The notes under the pieces were generated by a model. The model saw only the letters and a program-made list of their open reading frames with translations, was not told the DNA's origin and did not search any database. A program made the translations under genes and the position numbers. This document shows positions 27,603-35,945 of a stretch of DNA of 64,000 bases, piece after piece. The DNA comes from Desulfofarcimen acetoxidans DSM 771. Lineage in GTDB: Bacteria; Bacillota; Desulfotomaculia; Desulfotomaculales; Desulfofarciminaceae. The stretch is from positions 3,410,001 through 3,474,000 of the forward strand of contig NC_013216.1 of the NCBI RefSeq assembly GCF_000024205.1. Reading direction: 5' to 3'. Position 1 is the stretch's first letter, and every line of letters begins with the position of its first letter.

Positions 27603-28820
27603 ATGCATAGCAATATCCTGTTTGAAATTGGTCTTGCTCTATGTATTGTAGCTGTTGCAGGACTCATGGCAGCGCGATTGCGATTCTCCATAGTACCATT
27701 GCTTATTTTAGCCGGAATGGCTGTTGGCCCTCACGCACCAGTCATCGGCATACTTGACTTTCGTTTTGTTGAAAGTGCACCGTTAATACAATTCATGGGA
27801 CGTTTGGGTGTTCTTTTTTTACTGTTCTATCTTGGTCTTGAGTTTTCCGTTGGCCGCTTATTAAAAGCAGGCAAATCTATATTTTTTGGCGGAACAATCT
27901 ATATGCTTATTAATTTTTCTCTGGGAATGGCTCTTCCTTTTTTGTGGGGTTGGTCAATTCGTGAAATCTTAGTAGTTGCCGGTATAATTTCAATTTCTTC
28001 AAGTGCTATTGTTGCCAAGCTCTTGGTTGATTTAAAAAGGACTGTTAGGGCTGAAACAGAGATGATACTGGGACTAATGTTATACCAGGATGTATTTGTA
28101 GCAGTTTATCTCTCCGTCGTTTCCGGTCTGGTTCTAACCGGTTCGACCTCACCCAAAGGTGTCTTGATATCTGCAAGCATAGCTCTGGGATTTATGCTAG
28201 GCTTTATATTAATAGGACGTAAACTAGCCCCCCAAATTAATAAATTACTAAACGTACCTTCAAACGAAATTTTTATGCTTATCGTATTTGCATTGCTTAC
28301 TCTGGTTGCTGGTATTTCTGAAACTATTCATGTTGCAGAGGCCATAGGAGCTTTGCTGGTGGGATTAGTTCTGGCGGAAACAGATCATTTTGAGCGTATA
28401 GAGCATATTGTGGTTCCTTTTCGAGATTTTTTTGGTGCCCTCTTTTTCTTCAGTTTTGGTTTGAGCATAGATCCTCTTTCACTAAGCGGTGCTATATGGC
28501 CATCTCTGGCGGCAGCTATAGTAACAATAATTGGCAACTTTATTAGTGGATTAATAGTTGGCAGAAAGGCCGGTTATTCACATCGTGGCTCTACAAATAT
28601 AGGATTAACCATTACATCAAGAGGTGAGTTTTCAATCATACTTGCCAACCTTGCAAAGGCCGGTGGATTGTTACCGATTTTACAGCCCTTTGCCGCACTC
28701 TATGTTCTTATACTTGCCATTTTAGGCCCATTATTAACAAAGGAATCTAAATGGATATACACTAAGTTAGCCAAAGTTTTCGGATGGCCAGCTCTTAGAG
28801 AAAAGAAAAGTAATTTCTAA
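27603..28820 (+). CDS. khtU: KhtU-like K+/H+ antiporter (CPA2 family)
   Basis: This integral membrane antiporter exports K+ in exchange for H+. The 405-residue product has about 12 hydrophobic segments. CPA2 features include an N-terminal GLALCIVAVAGLMAARLRF, ILAGMAVGP, LFLLFYLGLEFS near residue 80, and SISSSAIVAKLLVDL near residue 135. There is no cytosolic RCK domain attached; that role is filled by the adjacent KhtT-like protein. The ATG at 27603 lies 2 bases after the khtT-like stop. Substrate is inferred from the pairing. Confidence 0.9.
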   Translation: MHSNILFEIGLALCIVAVAGLMAARLRFSIVPLLILAGMAVGPHAPVIGILDFRFVESAPLIQFMGRLGVLFLLFYLGLEFSVGRLLKAGKSIFFGGTIYMLINFSLGMALPFLWGWSIREILVVAGIISISSSAIVAKLLVDLKRTVRAETEMILGLMLYQDVFVAVYLSVVSGLVLTGSTSPKGVLISASIALGFMLGFILIGRKLAPQINKLLNVPSNEIFMLIVFALLTLVAGISETIHVAEAIGALLVGLVLAETDHFERIEHIVVPFRDFFGALFFFSFGLSIDPLSLSGAIWPSLAAAIVTIIGNFISGLIVGRKAGYSHRGSTNIGLTITSRGEFSIILANLAKAGGLLPILQPFAALYVLILAILGPLLTKESKWIYTKLAKVFGWPALREKKSNF

Positions 28821-29021
28821 AAAACACCATTTACATAGAATCACATTGTTAAACTCAGCTCTCAATATGTTTTCACTATAACCCGGCAAATTCATCATAT
28901 TAACGTGAGCAGTATTAGAATCCGGTGTGCCGCCCAGGTTTTCCCCGGAATAGCTAAAACTAATACGGTTGAAGGTTTTTGTGCCAGTTGATCTAACCAG
29001 TCTCACGTTAAAACCGACTTT
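28821..29021 (-). pseudogene. Unidentified coding remnant
   Basis: On the minus strand an open stretch of 67 codons begins after a TAA at 29024-29022 with VGFNVRLVRSTGTKTFNRIS and continues as soluble, Ser/Asn-rich sequence into the antisense of khtU. GFNVRLVR resembles the C-terminal strand of FGE-sulfatase-type or similar repeat proteins, but that is weak. There is no start codon or ribosome binding site, so I treat it as debris in the 440-base gap before the antitoxin gene. Confidence 0.3.
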
Positions 29022-29091
29022 TTAAGCAGGTTACTAAAAAATAATAATAGAAGCCCGGACGATGAATAAACTAAGCCTATTTTTAACTCAC

Positions 29092-29247
29092 CTAAACTGA
29101 AATTTTTCTACCAATCCCCATACTAATTAAGTGCGATACGAACTGGTTTGCACTAACACCTTCCTTTTTAACCGTTTCAACAACCATCCTATACAGGCTT
29201 TTAGGAATTCTCAGAGTAATACGACCATTATATTCATAACCAAGAAA
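29092..29247 (-). pseudogene. HicB-like antitoxin C-terminal remnant
   Basis: The last 51 codons of a minus-strand frame read as a ribbon-helix-helix domain: YNGRITLRIPKSLYRMVVET then KKEGVSANQFVSHLISMGI. This is the C-terminal DNA-binding part of HicB-type antitoxins. The N-terminal RNase-H-like half and the HicA toxin are missing. Upstream of 29247 the frame is only the antisense of the next gene. Confidence 0.65.
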
Positions 29248-29260
29248 GAGGTTTCTTAAT

Positions 29261-29512
29261 ATGTTCGGTGTGAGCGAAGAAGTTAAAGTAGGTACGAAAA
29301 GCCAAGTGGTGATACCGGCTAAAATTCGTAACAGTGCCAAAATCGGCCCGGGGGATATTTTAATTATTTCCAGTGATCGCAATAACCGCATTTCCCTTAT
29401 GAAGAAACCGGATAATTGGTCTCAAGCAGCCTTTGGCTGTTGCAAGGGAGTTTGGGGAGATAAGTCACTTGAATACCTAGAGAAAGAGCGTACTGAATCA
29501 TGGGAGGAATAG
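29261..29512 (+). CDS. AbrB/MazE-family antitoxin (VapB type)
   Basis: The 83-residue product has the AbrB swapped-hairpin DNA-binding fold: VKVGTKSQVVIPAKIRNSAK followed by IGPGDILIISSDRNNRISLM. An acidic tail (LEYLEKERTESWEE) would wrap the toxin. It overlaps the downstream PIN-domain gene by 13 bases, as in vapBC operons. The toxin is truncated, so the antitoxin may be an orphan that still binds its own promoter. The start ATG at 29261 follows AAGAAAGAGGTTTCTTAAT. Confidence 0.8.
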   Translation: MFGVSEEVKVGTKSQVVIPAKIRNSAKIGPGDILIISSDRNNRISLMKKPDNWSQAAFGCCKGVWGDKSLEYLEKERTESWEE

Positions 29513-29757
29513 AAAATTTTCTTGGGCATTATAGGAAAATAGCTTTTGATACAAATGTGTTTATCTCTGTGTTTGCTATGGAGTCGCTTGGTACTAAAGT
29601 AGTGCCAATAATTGATGCAGTGGCTGATAAAGGAATAAATCAAATCATTACTTCTGTCCTAGTTTTTTCTGAATGTGCAGTTAAACCATATAGGAAGGCT
29701 AATTGGGCCCCCCTTGACCAGATAAAGCTTATGTTTCAAATGCCTGGTTTGCAGGTG
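29500..29757 (+). pseudogene. Truncated VapC-like PIN-domain toxin
   Basis: PIN toxins are Mg-dependent RNases. The first about 86 codons read IAFDTNVFISVFAM (first catalytic Asp) and VLVFSECAVKPYRKAN (catalytic Glu), and end at MPGLQV. At about 29752 the sequence switches to an exact antisense copy of pilT, so the second half, with the remaining acidic residues, is lost. The frame continues to 29937 only by chance through pilT antisense. The start overlaps the antitoxin gene. The toxin should be inactive. Confidence 0.85.
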
Positions 29758-30725
29758 GCTATCCATTGTCTGCATGCCAAATTTGGAACCCGCCTGCAAA
29801 TAAGAAAAAATCTGATGGAGCTTGTTTTCTCTGATCAGGTTGCGTACCGCCGGTGTGGCCACCAGTATTTCCATGGCTGCCAGCCATCCCCTGCCGTCAA
29901 TGCGAGGCAGCAGTCTCTGAGAGATGATGCCTACTAAAGAATTGGACAGCTGCATACGGATTTGCTTCTGCTGAACCGAATCAAAAGCATCAATAATCCG
30001 GCTGACAGTTTGGGGCGCATTCATGGTGTGCAAAGTGGCCAGGATCAGATGACCGGTCTCTGCCGCGGTGACTGCAATAGAGATAGTTTCCAAATCCCTC
30101 ATTTCTCCCACCAGAATAACATCAGGATCCTGCCTGAGCGCTGCCCGCAAAGCGCTGAGAAAGGTCCTGCTGTCCTTGCCTATTTCTCTCTGCTCAATGA
30201 TACTTTTTTTATTATTTTTTTATTAATATGCAGGTATTCAATAGGGTCCTCCAAGGTCAGGATATGACAGCTTTTTTCCTTATTAATTAAATCAACCATG
30301 GCGGCCATGGTAGTCGACTTACCGCTGCCTGTCGGGCCTGTGATTAGAATCAGCCCGCCTGATCGGCGAGCCAAGGTTTTTACGATATCAGGAAGACCGA
30401 GAGCATCTATAGTCGGAATCTTTGTATCTAAAACCCTGACAGCAATACTCACCGCGCCTCTCTGGTAATATACATTTATTCGGAAATTACCTACACCGGA
30501 ATAATTATATGAGGAGTCTACTTCACCGTTTTTCTCTAGCAGCTCCAGTTTGTTTTGATCCAGCAACTGACGGGCCATTTCCATGGTTTTTTCCGGGGAA
30601 AGCGGCGGTAAATCAAGCATGGTCAAATTTCCGTGCAATCTAAGAACAGGGGCAGAATTTGCGGTTATGTGCAAATCGGATGCCTCTTGCTTAGAAGAAT
30701 GTTGAAGGAGTTGAAGGATATCCAT
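29752..30725 (-). pseudogene. Broken duplicate of the second pilT
   Basis: This copy is nearly identical by eye to the intact gene at 31166-32236, starting from the same MDILQLLQ ATG (30725). Two lesions kill it. An 11-base duplication in a T-rich tract near 30210-30225 (ATTATTTTTTT inserted) shifts the frame after the LHINKK segment. The 3' end stops at about 29752, losing the last approximately 35 codons and fusing to the vapC-like gene. Walker A GPTGSGKST is still readable in the first part. Upstream homology with the other copy also extends into the leader, to about 30783. Confidence 0.9.
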
Positions 30726-30801
30726 TTTTTTTACCAACTTTCGAAGTTAGATTACCCAGATTTTATCGAAAGGAATATTTTTACTGGGGACAGACACAGG
30801 T

Positions 30802-30841
30802 AAAAATATGGAAAGAACAGTTTTCTCTTTCCATATTTTTG
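30802..30841. terminator. Bidirectional hairpin upstream of the broken pilT
   Basis: ATATGGAAAG and CTTTCCATAT flank an 11-base loop and are bordered by A5 on one side and T5 on the other, so it can terminate either strand. A related segment, GTTTTCCCTTTCCATATTTT, occurs near 36880. Confidence 0.65.
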
Positions 30842-31165
30842 CGAGCATAACGATAAGTTATCTTATTACAAATGGATAAAAGCCTGTACAAAATTATCCA
30901 CACTTTTAAATTCACTGTAAATTAAAACTGAAATGAGTCAATCTGGGTGGCTGATATCTTTTTGAGGGGATGTATTTAACATCCCTTCTTTTTATGAACC
31001 GCAATGATTTCTGTGGTTGTGGTATCAATAGCAGCAGCACTGCCAATAGAAACCAGGTCACCGCCGGAAGTAGTAATATCGCTTAGATTTTGGGCAAGAG
31101 GATTGGTTTAAAATTCAGCAGCAAAAGCAGAGGCTAAGAATTGTTCACATTATAGATGTTAGTCT
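30842..31165. other. Gap between the two pilT copies
   Basis: It holds three things. First, 30855-30916 resembles the spoIIP terminator region (19058-19120) at roughly 80% by eye. Second, a GGGATG/CATCCC hairpin at about 30967-30985 is followed on the plus strand by a T-rich run. Third, a minus-strand stretch at 30976-31105 reads LAQNLSDITTSGGDLVSIGS and ends HKKKGC before a stop, perhaps the tail of a lost exported or pilus protein. None of these forms a gene. Confidence 0.45.
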
Positions 31166-32236
31166 TTAGAAGGTATCCTCAGATATACCCAAATAACGCA
31201 GCATAGCCTCCCGGTCCGCCGCATTTTCTAAAACTATTCGGGAATTGACCAGTTTATTATTATACAAACTTTGCAGGTGGCTATCCATTGTCTGCATGCC
31301 AAATTTGGAACCCGCCTGCAAGTAAGAAAAAATCTGATGAAGCTTGTTTTCTCTGATCAGGTTGCGCACCGCCGGTGTGGCCACCAGTATTTCCATGGCT
31401 GCCAGCCGTCCCCTTCCGTCAATGCGAGGCAAAAGTCTCTGAGAGATGATGCCTACTAAAGAATTGGACAGCTGCATACGAATTTGCTTCTGCTGAACCG
31501 AATCAAAAGCATCAATAATCCGGCTGACAGTTTGGGGCGCATTCATAGTGTGCAAAGTGGCCAGAATCAGATGACCGGTTTCTGCCGCGGTGACGGCAAT
31601 AGATATAGTTTCCAAATCCCTCATTTCTCCTACCAGAATAACATCAGGATCCTGCCTGAGCGCTGCCCGCAAAGCGCTGGGAAAGGTCCTGCTGTCCTTG
31701 CCTATTTCTCTCTGCTCAATGATACTTTTTTTATTAATATGCAGGTATTCAATAGGGTCCTCCAAGGTCAGGATATGACAGCTTTTTTCCTTATTAATTA
31801 AATCAACCATGGCGGCCATGGTAGTCGACTTACCGCTGCCTGTCGGGCCTGTGATTAGAATCAGCCCGCCTGATCGGCGAGCCAAGGTTTTTACGATATC
31901 AGGAAGACCGAGAGCATCTATAGTCGGAATCTTTGTATCTAAAACCCTGACAGCAATACTCACCGCGCCTCTCTGGTAATATACATTTATTCGAAAATTA
32001 CCTACACCGGAATAATTATATGAGGAGTCTACTTCACCGTTTTTCTCTAGTAGCTCAAGTTTGTTTTGATCCAGCAACTGACGGGCCATTTCCAATGTTT
32101 TTTCCGGTAAAAGCGGCGGTAAATCAAGCACGGTCAAATTTCCGTGCAATCTTAGCACTGGGGCAGAATTTGCGGTTACATGCAAATCGGATGCCTCCTG
32201 CTTAACAGCATACTGAAGGAGTTGAAGGATATCCAT
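31166..32236 (-). CDS. pilT: PilT-like retraction ATPase, second copy
   Basis: PilT hexamers power pilus retraction. The 356-residue product has the N-terminal PAS-like domain (SDLHVTANSAPVLRLHGNL) and then the RecA-like ATPase. The ATPase has GPTGSGKSTTMAAM (Walker A), the Asp box LTLEDPIEYLH, VGEMRDLETI (Walker B region) and the His box HLILATLHT. The AIRNLIRE-like AVRNLIRENKLHQ motif needed for retraction is present. It is clearly distinct from the pilT at 43.9 kb (QREQLEKEW region differs). It ends the minor-pilin gene group. The ribosome binding site is weak (GGTAACAAAG). Two pilT paralogues suggest different retraction modes (PilT and PilU roles), but that is inference. Confidence 0.93.
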   Translation of the reverse strand: MDILQLLQYAVKQEASDLHVTANSAPVLRLHGNLTVLDLPPLLPEKTLEMARQLLDQNKLELLEKNGEVDSSYNYSGVGNFRINVYYQRGAVSIAVRVLDTKIPTIDALGLPDIVKTLARRSGGLILITGPTGSGKSTTMAAMVDLINKEKSCHILTLEDPIEYLHINKKSIIEQREIGKDSRTFPSALRAALRQDPDVILVGEMRDLETISIAVTAAETGHLILATLHTMNAPQTVSRIIDAFDSVQQKQIRMQLSNSLVGIISQRLLPRIDGRGRLAAMEILVATPAVRNLIRENKLHQIFSYLQAGSKFGMQTMDSHLQSLYNNKLVNSRIVLENAADREAMLRYLGISEDTF

Positions 32237-32312
32237 CTTTGTTACCAGCTTTCGAAATTAGATTACCCAGGTTTTATCAAAAGGAATATTTTTACGTACA
32301 TAGACTTAGAAA

Positions 32313-33926
32313 TCAATTCACAGCCTCACCTATCAATTGATAACTTCCATTGTGTATTATATTAGCTCCCTCAATGTAGATCTTATCATATGCTTGGATT
32401 TTTAAAAGACTACCTCCGTTAGTAGTTGCTATTTTTGCATTCCTGACATTAACGCTGTTTCCTGTTGATGTTATTGTTAAACAACTTCCTTGGGACTGAA
32501 TTAAGGTATTATTTCCTGAAACATCAATTAAACCTTTTGCTTCCAGTTTAAGAAAACTTCCTCCATTAATAGTTTGGATTTTCGCGTTTGTAGCATTTAT
32601 ATTACCTGTTGCTGATTTTATCGTTAAACTACTAGTTTTTATTGTTACATTGACTCCTTGAGCAAAAGTAATATCCCCTTCGTTACTAACCATGCTAGCA
32701 CTGAAATTTTGAGTATTTTCAATATCTACTCCAACATATATTCCTTTATCCGCCTCCCAATCCAAGAATCTATTTGACCAATTATTCATTTCTATTTTTC
32801 CCACATCTGCTGGAATAAATAGTTTTCCATTAGTTTTATAAGAACCCTTTCGTAATTGATCGACTGTAAGTTTTAGATCTCCAGATCCCTGATTGTAAAA
32901 GCCATCACCGTTAATATCAACCCAGGGGAAATTCAATTTTATTGTAAAATACGCCTTTGCGGTTTTATTTGCATCCATGGTTACCGTATGATTAGGGTTT
33001 GTATAATCCACCCCATCTATTACCCATTTTACAAATTCCCAACCAGAAACAGGTGTAGCACTCAAGGAAACTAGTGTACCATCATCATAGGCATGATTTC
33101 CATTAGACGGTTCTATAATTCCTTGACCTTCTGAAGACACCACCAATGAATACTGCTTAGTAACTGGTGGCTGGGTTATTTCCGCAAAATAAACCTTAGC
33201 TGTGATATTTTTGTTCATGTTTATCGTAGGTTTAGGATTGGTAACATCTGCATCGTTAATGACCCATTTTACAAACTCCCAGCCAGAAGCAGGTGTAACT
33301 TCTAATAAAATCTCGGTATCATCATAATAATAATGGTCTCCTGAAGATGGATTAGTACTACCTTGCCCTTCTATATCTATTGTTAAAGCATACTGAACTG
33401 AAGTTGCAGGTTGGATCATGTCTTTTTTATAATACAAAGCAAAATCTTTTAAGCTACGATAGTTATTGTAACTACTATCAAAAACAGAAATTAAAACATT
33501 GTTGAGTAATATTTGGTTATTAAATTCATACTCCTGTGCACCATTCTTACACAAAATTTTATACAATAATATAGGTTTTCCTGATTCTTTATTTATTTTA
33601 AACTGAACATCAGAAATACTATTATCAGTAATAGCTTTATCATTACTTAAAAAAGTATTGTTTTCTAATTTGAGAGTTCCATCATATCCTGTTTTATTCT
33701 CACTAGATATTTCTAATTCTCCAGCATTACGAAGCCACTTCTCCAATTCCTCATCGACTAAGCGAGCATTTTGTTGCAAATTAGCTTGTGAAGTCCCTAT
33801 ATTAAAGCTGTTAAAACTATAAAAATATAATGTATATGACAATACTATTACAAGACTTATTAGTGCAAGTGCAATTAATAGTTCTACAAGAGTAAAACCT
33901 TTATCATTTAAGGATAATTTAACCAT
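32313..33926 (-). CDS. Chimeric minor pilin with bacterial-repeat and beta-rich adhesin regions
   Basis: The 537-residue protein starts as a PilW-like prepilin. A short basic leader precedes KGFTLVELLIALALISLVI (peptidase site after Gly10, conserved Glu at +5), then a pilin-type globular part to about residue 170. Two homologous repeats follow at about 179-247 and 259-327 (both with SGWEFVKWVI), resembling the InlB-B/Flg_new-type bacterial repeats of wall adhesins. A calcium-loop-like DINGDGFYN sits at about 337-345. The last 150 residues form regular Ser/Thr/Asn-rich strands (SLTIKSATGNINATNAKI), suggesting a parallel beta fold. It is far longer than a minor pilin (about 150-250), so it may be a tip adhesin. 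It starts 1 base after the PilV-like stop. Confidence 0.82.
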   Translation of the reverse strand: MVKLSLNDKGFTLVELLIALALISLVIVLSYTLYFYSFNSFNIGTSQANLQQNARLVDEELEKWLRNAGELEISSENKTGYDGTLKLENNTFLSNDKAITDNSISDVQFKINKESGKPILLYKILCKNGAQEYEFNNQILLNNVLISVFDSSYNNYRSLKDFALYYKKDMIQPATSVQYALTIDIEGQGSTNPSSGDHYYYDDTEILLEVTPASGWEFVKWVINDADVTNPKPTINMNKNITAKVYFAEITQPPVTKQYSLVVSSEGQGIIEPSNGNHAYDDGTLVSLSATPVSGWEFVKWVIDGVDYTNPNHTVTMDANKTAKAYFTIKLNFPWVDINGDGFYNQGSGDLKLTVDQLRKGSYKTNGKLFIPADVGKIEMNNWSNRFLDWEADKGIYVGVDIENTQNFSASMVSNEGDITFAQGVNVTIKTSSLTIKSATGNINATNAKIQTINGGSFLKLEAKGLIDVSGNNTLIQSQGSCLTITSTGNSVNVRNAKIATTNGGSLLKIQAYDKIYIEGANIIHNGSYQLIGEAVN

Positions 33927-33927
33927 G

Positions 33928-34365
33928 TTAGCTTCTCCCTCTTATAAAAGAAGTGAGAGTAACATAACGCTCTCCGCCTTTATAATAAACAACAATTGTT
34001 ACTCTATATCCGTTGTTAGTACCAGCAGTTAATAAGTTAACAGGTTCAATACGAAATCTCATTAAATTACTATTTGCCTCAGCATATAAATCTGCTTCAG
34101 TACTTTTTTCTTGAACACTCATTTCATCATTATCTAATAATTTTGCTCTTATAGTTTCTATATTTGTTGGCCCTAAAGCAAGTAGTGCCTCCATTTTATC
34201 TGAAGCCAATGACATTGCGGCATTTCGATTTCCTGTAGAAAAAGTATTTACAAAGCTTGAGCTAAACAACGCAATAAATGCTGCTGATACAATTGATATA
34301 ATTGCCATAGATACCAATATTTCAACCAAAGTAAAACCGAATTGTTTTTTTAATTTTTCATGCAT
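33928..34365 (-). CDS. PilV-like minor prepilin
   Basis: The 145-residue product has a type III-like prepilin signal: a basic leader (MHEKLKKQF), then GFTLVEILVSMAIISIVSAA, with Glu at +5. The remainder is a small polar globular domain with RVTIVVYYKGGERYVTLTSF near the end, typical of PilV/GspI-type minor pilins that seed the pilus tip. I use the ATG at 34365; the preceding GTG at 34374 is part of the AGAAGGTG ribosome binding site. It sits between the PilX-like and PilW-like genes (38 and 1 bases), so the three form one unit. Processing would need a prepilin peptidase, not seen in this window. Confidence 0.85.
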   Translation of the reverse strand: MHEKLKKQFGFTLVEILVSMAIISIVSAAFIALFSSSFVNTFSTGNRNAAMSLASDKMEALLALGPTNIETIRAKLLDNDEMSVQEKSTEADLYAEANSNLMRFRIEPVNLLTAGTNNGYRVTIVVYYKGGERYVTLTSFIRGRS

Positions 34366-34403
34366 TTTGTGCACCTTCTAACTCCTGCTAATGTGTATTT
34401 TTA

Positions 34404-35945
34404 TCATTGCCATCTATAGGATGTTATACTTGTTCCTCCTCCACTTGTTCCTCCTCCACTTGTTCCTCCTCCACTTGTTCCTCCTCCGCTATCTCCGCCT
34501 TGAAATATTTCAACAGGAAATGTTCCCATGTTGGGCTGTTCGTAATAAATGAGTGCATTTCCAATACCAGATAACCTATTTACTATAATAGAACCTTTAA
34601 CTTTTCCACTACCGTCAACGTATAAATGTGCATGGGGAGCATAAAGCACACGTGTATAAGCAGAAGCATCACCAGAAACTATTACTGAACTTCCACCGGT
34701 TATAAGATGACCTATAATCCCACTACTTCCTGAAATAGTAATATTAGCTGTCTCGGCAAAAAAACTCCCGACGTAACGAACATCACCACCAAAACTGGGT
34801 TCGGCAGCACCTTTATAATACATCATTACCCTACTAATATCACCACCATTATTGATGGTACTGCCATGAAGAAGTGAAAAAGAATTTTCCACATATAAAA
34901 CTAATTTTCCATCTACTCCTGTATTTATTAAACTGACAAATCCCTGTTGAATAGACAAATTCCTAACACGGAGAACCTTAGTTCCTCCCCCACCTAAGTC
35001 TATTGTCAATGAAGTACCATCAGAAATCGATATGGTATCTTGATAATAGCCATCTGCTCCTAGATTTATAGTTACTGCATGATCGCCACCTAGTTGCGGG
35101 ATAACCCCTATACCTTCTTCGCAAAGACCTTTGCTATCTGTTATTGTTCTAAATATGCTGGTTGATAAGTCAATAGGAAATGGTGGAAACTGCGGCTCCG
35201 GAAAAGATTTGTTTTGCGGAAGTGCCTCTATTCCATCAGGTACGTTTTCCCACGGTGCCTCCACCTGATCCCAGGGTTTTAAATTAGGATCTGGATTTGG
35301 GGAGTTACTATTTTCCGTTTTTGTCTTCGTACTTATAACATTATCAACAACGCCTCCGGAGCCAATATAAAGTTTACCGTCAATAATTCCCGTGTCCTCA
35401 TAATCAAACTGTACGGAGCTTTCTCCAATAGCATTTGTACCTGTTAGACCATAAATTTTTGAACTACCTGTAAGCTTTATAGCAGGCTCATCCATAGATC
35501 CTTGCCCTAAAGCAGCAAACAAAGCCATATCAAAGGTTGGTATAACAATATTTTGTGTTCCACTAAGCCCAATTATTAAATCAACATTTTTTGTTAAACC
35601 TTGATACGTGCCATTGGAATTAATCTCAATTTGGGACGTTCCTGTTTTAGATACAGATACTTTAATGGGATAATTATCAGTTGGCTCAGTACTAGCAACC
35701 TGAAGTCCCTCTAAACTCCCGTAAAGATAGGTTGTTTCATTAAAGGTGTCTGGATTAAGCCAATTTAATGCCACTTCCACACCTGACCTGGCATAATAAT
35801 ATGCCTGAACATTATTGTCATAGTTTACTCCCAAGTTCCCTTCTGTAGACATTGAATAATAAAAAGAAGTGCTTAGTATTACTAATATAATCGTAAGCAT
35901 AAGTACACTAACCAAAACATACCCCTTATCATTCTTAATATACAT
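34404..35945 (-). CDS. PilX-like minor pilin with long beta-rich ectodomain
   Basis: The 513-residue product starts MYIKNDKGYVLVSVLML, a PilX-type N terminus: a hydrophobic helix after Gly, without the canonical GFTLVE. It then has the PilX signature AYYYARSGVEVALNWL near residue 55. The rest (about 150-490) is Gly/Ser/Asn-rich beta sequence with repeated strands such as GSGGVVDNVIS and SSVIVSGDAS, like DUF7305-type adhesin regions. The C terminus has four GGGTS repeats, then SYRWQ. The start at 35945 follows GGGGGTGAGTTC. It heads the minor-pilin group. Such an ectodomain suggests surface or partner binding. Confidence 0.8.
   Translation of the reverse strand: MYIKNDKGYVLVSVLMLTIILVILSTSFYYSMSTEGNLGVNYDNNVQAYYYARSGVEVALNWLNPDTFNETTYLYGSLEGLQVASTEPTDNYPIKVSVSKTGTSQIEINSNGTYQGLTKNVDLIIGLSGTQNIVIPTFDMALFAALGQGSMDEPAIKLTGSSKIYGLTGTNAIGESSVQFDYEDTGIIDGKLYIGSGGVVDNVISTKTKTENSNSPNPDPNLKPWDQVEAPWENVPDGIEALPQNKSFPEPQFPPFPIDLSTSIFRTITDSKGLCEEGIGVIPQLGGDHAVTINLGADGYYQDTISISDGTSLTIDLGGGGTKVLRVRNLSIQQGFVSLINTGVDGKLVLYVENSFSLLHGSTINNGGDISRVMMYYKGAAEPSFGGDVRYVGSFFAETANITISGSSGIIGHLITGGSSVIVSGDASAYTRVLYAPHAHLYVDGSGKVKGSIIVNRLSGIGNALIYYEQPNMGTFPVEIFQGGDSGGGTSGGGTSGGGTSGGGTSITSYRWQ
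34429..34488. repeat. 15-bp tandem repeat (four units)
   Basis: CTTGTTCCTCCTCCA repeats four times inside the 3' end of the PilX-like gene and encodes GGGTS four times. In-frame 15-mers can expand or contract without breaking the frame, a likely length-variable linker. Confidence 0.9.

Noticed and set aside
29659-30150. Open frame of 163 codons on the minus strand
   Set aside because: It is the 3' part of the frameshifted pilT copy running on into the antisense of the vapC remnant, not a separate gene.
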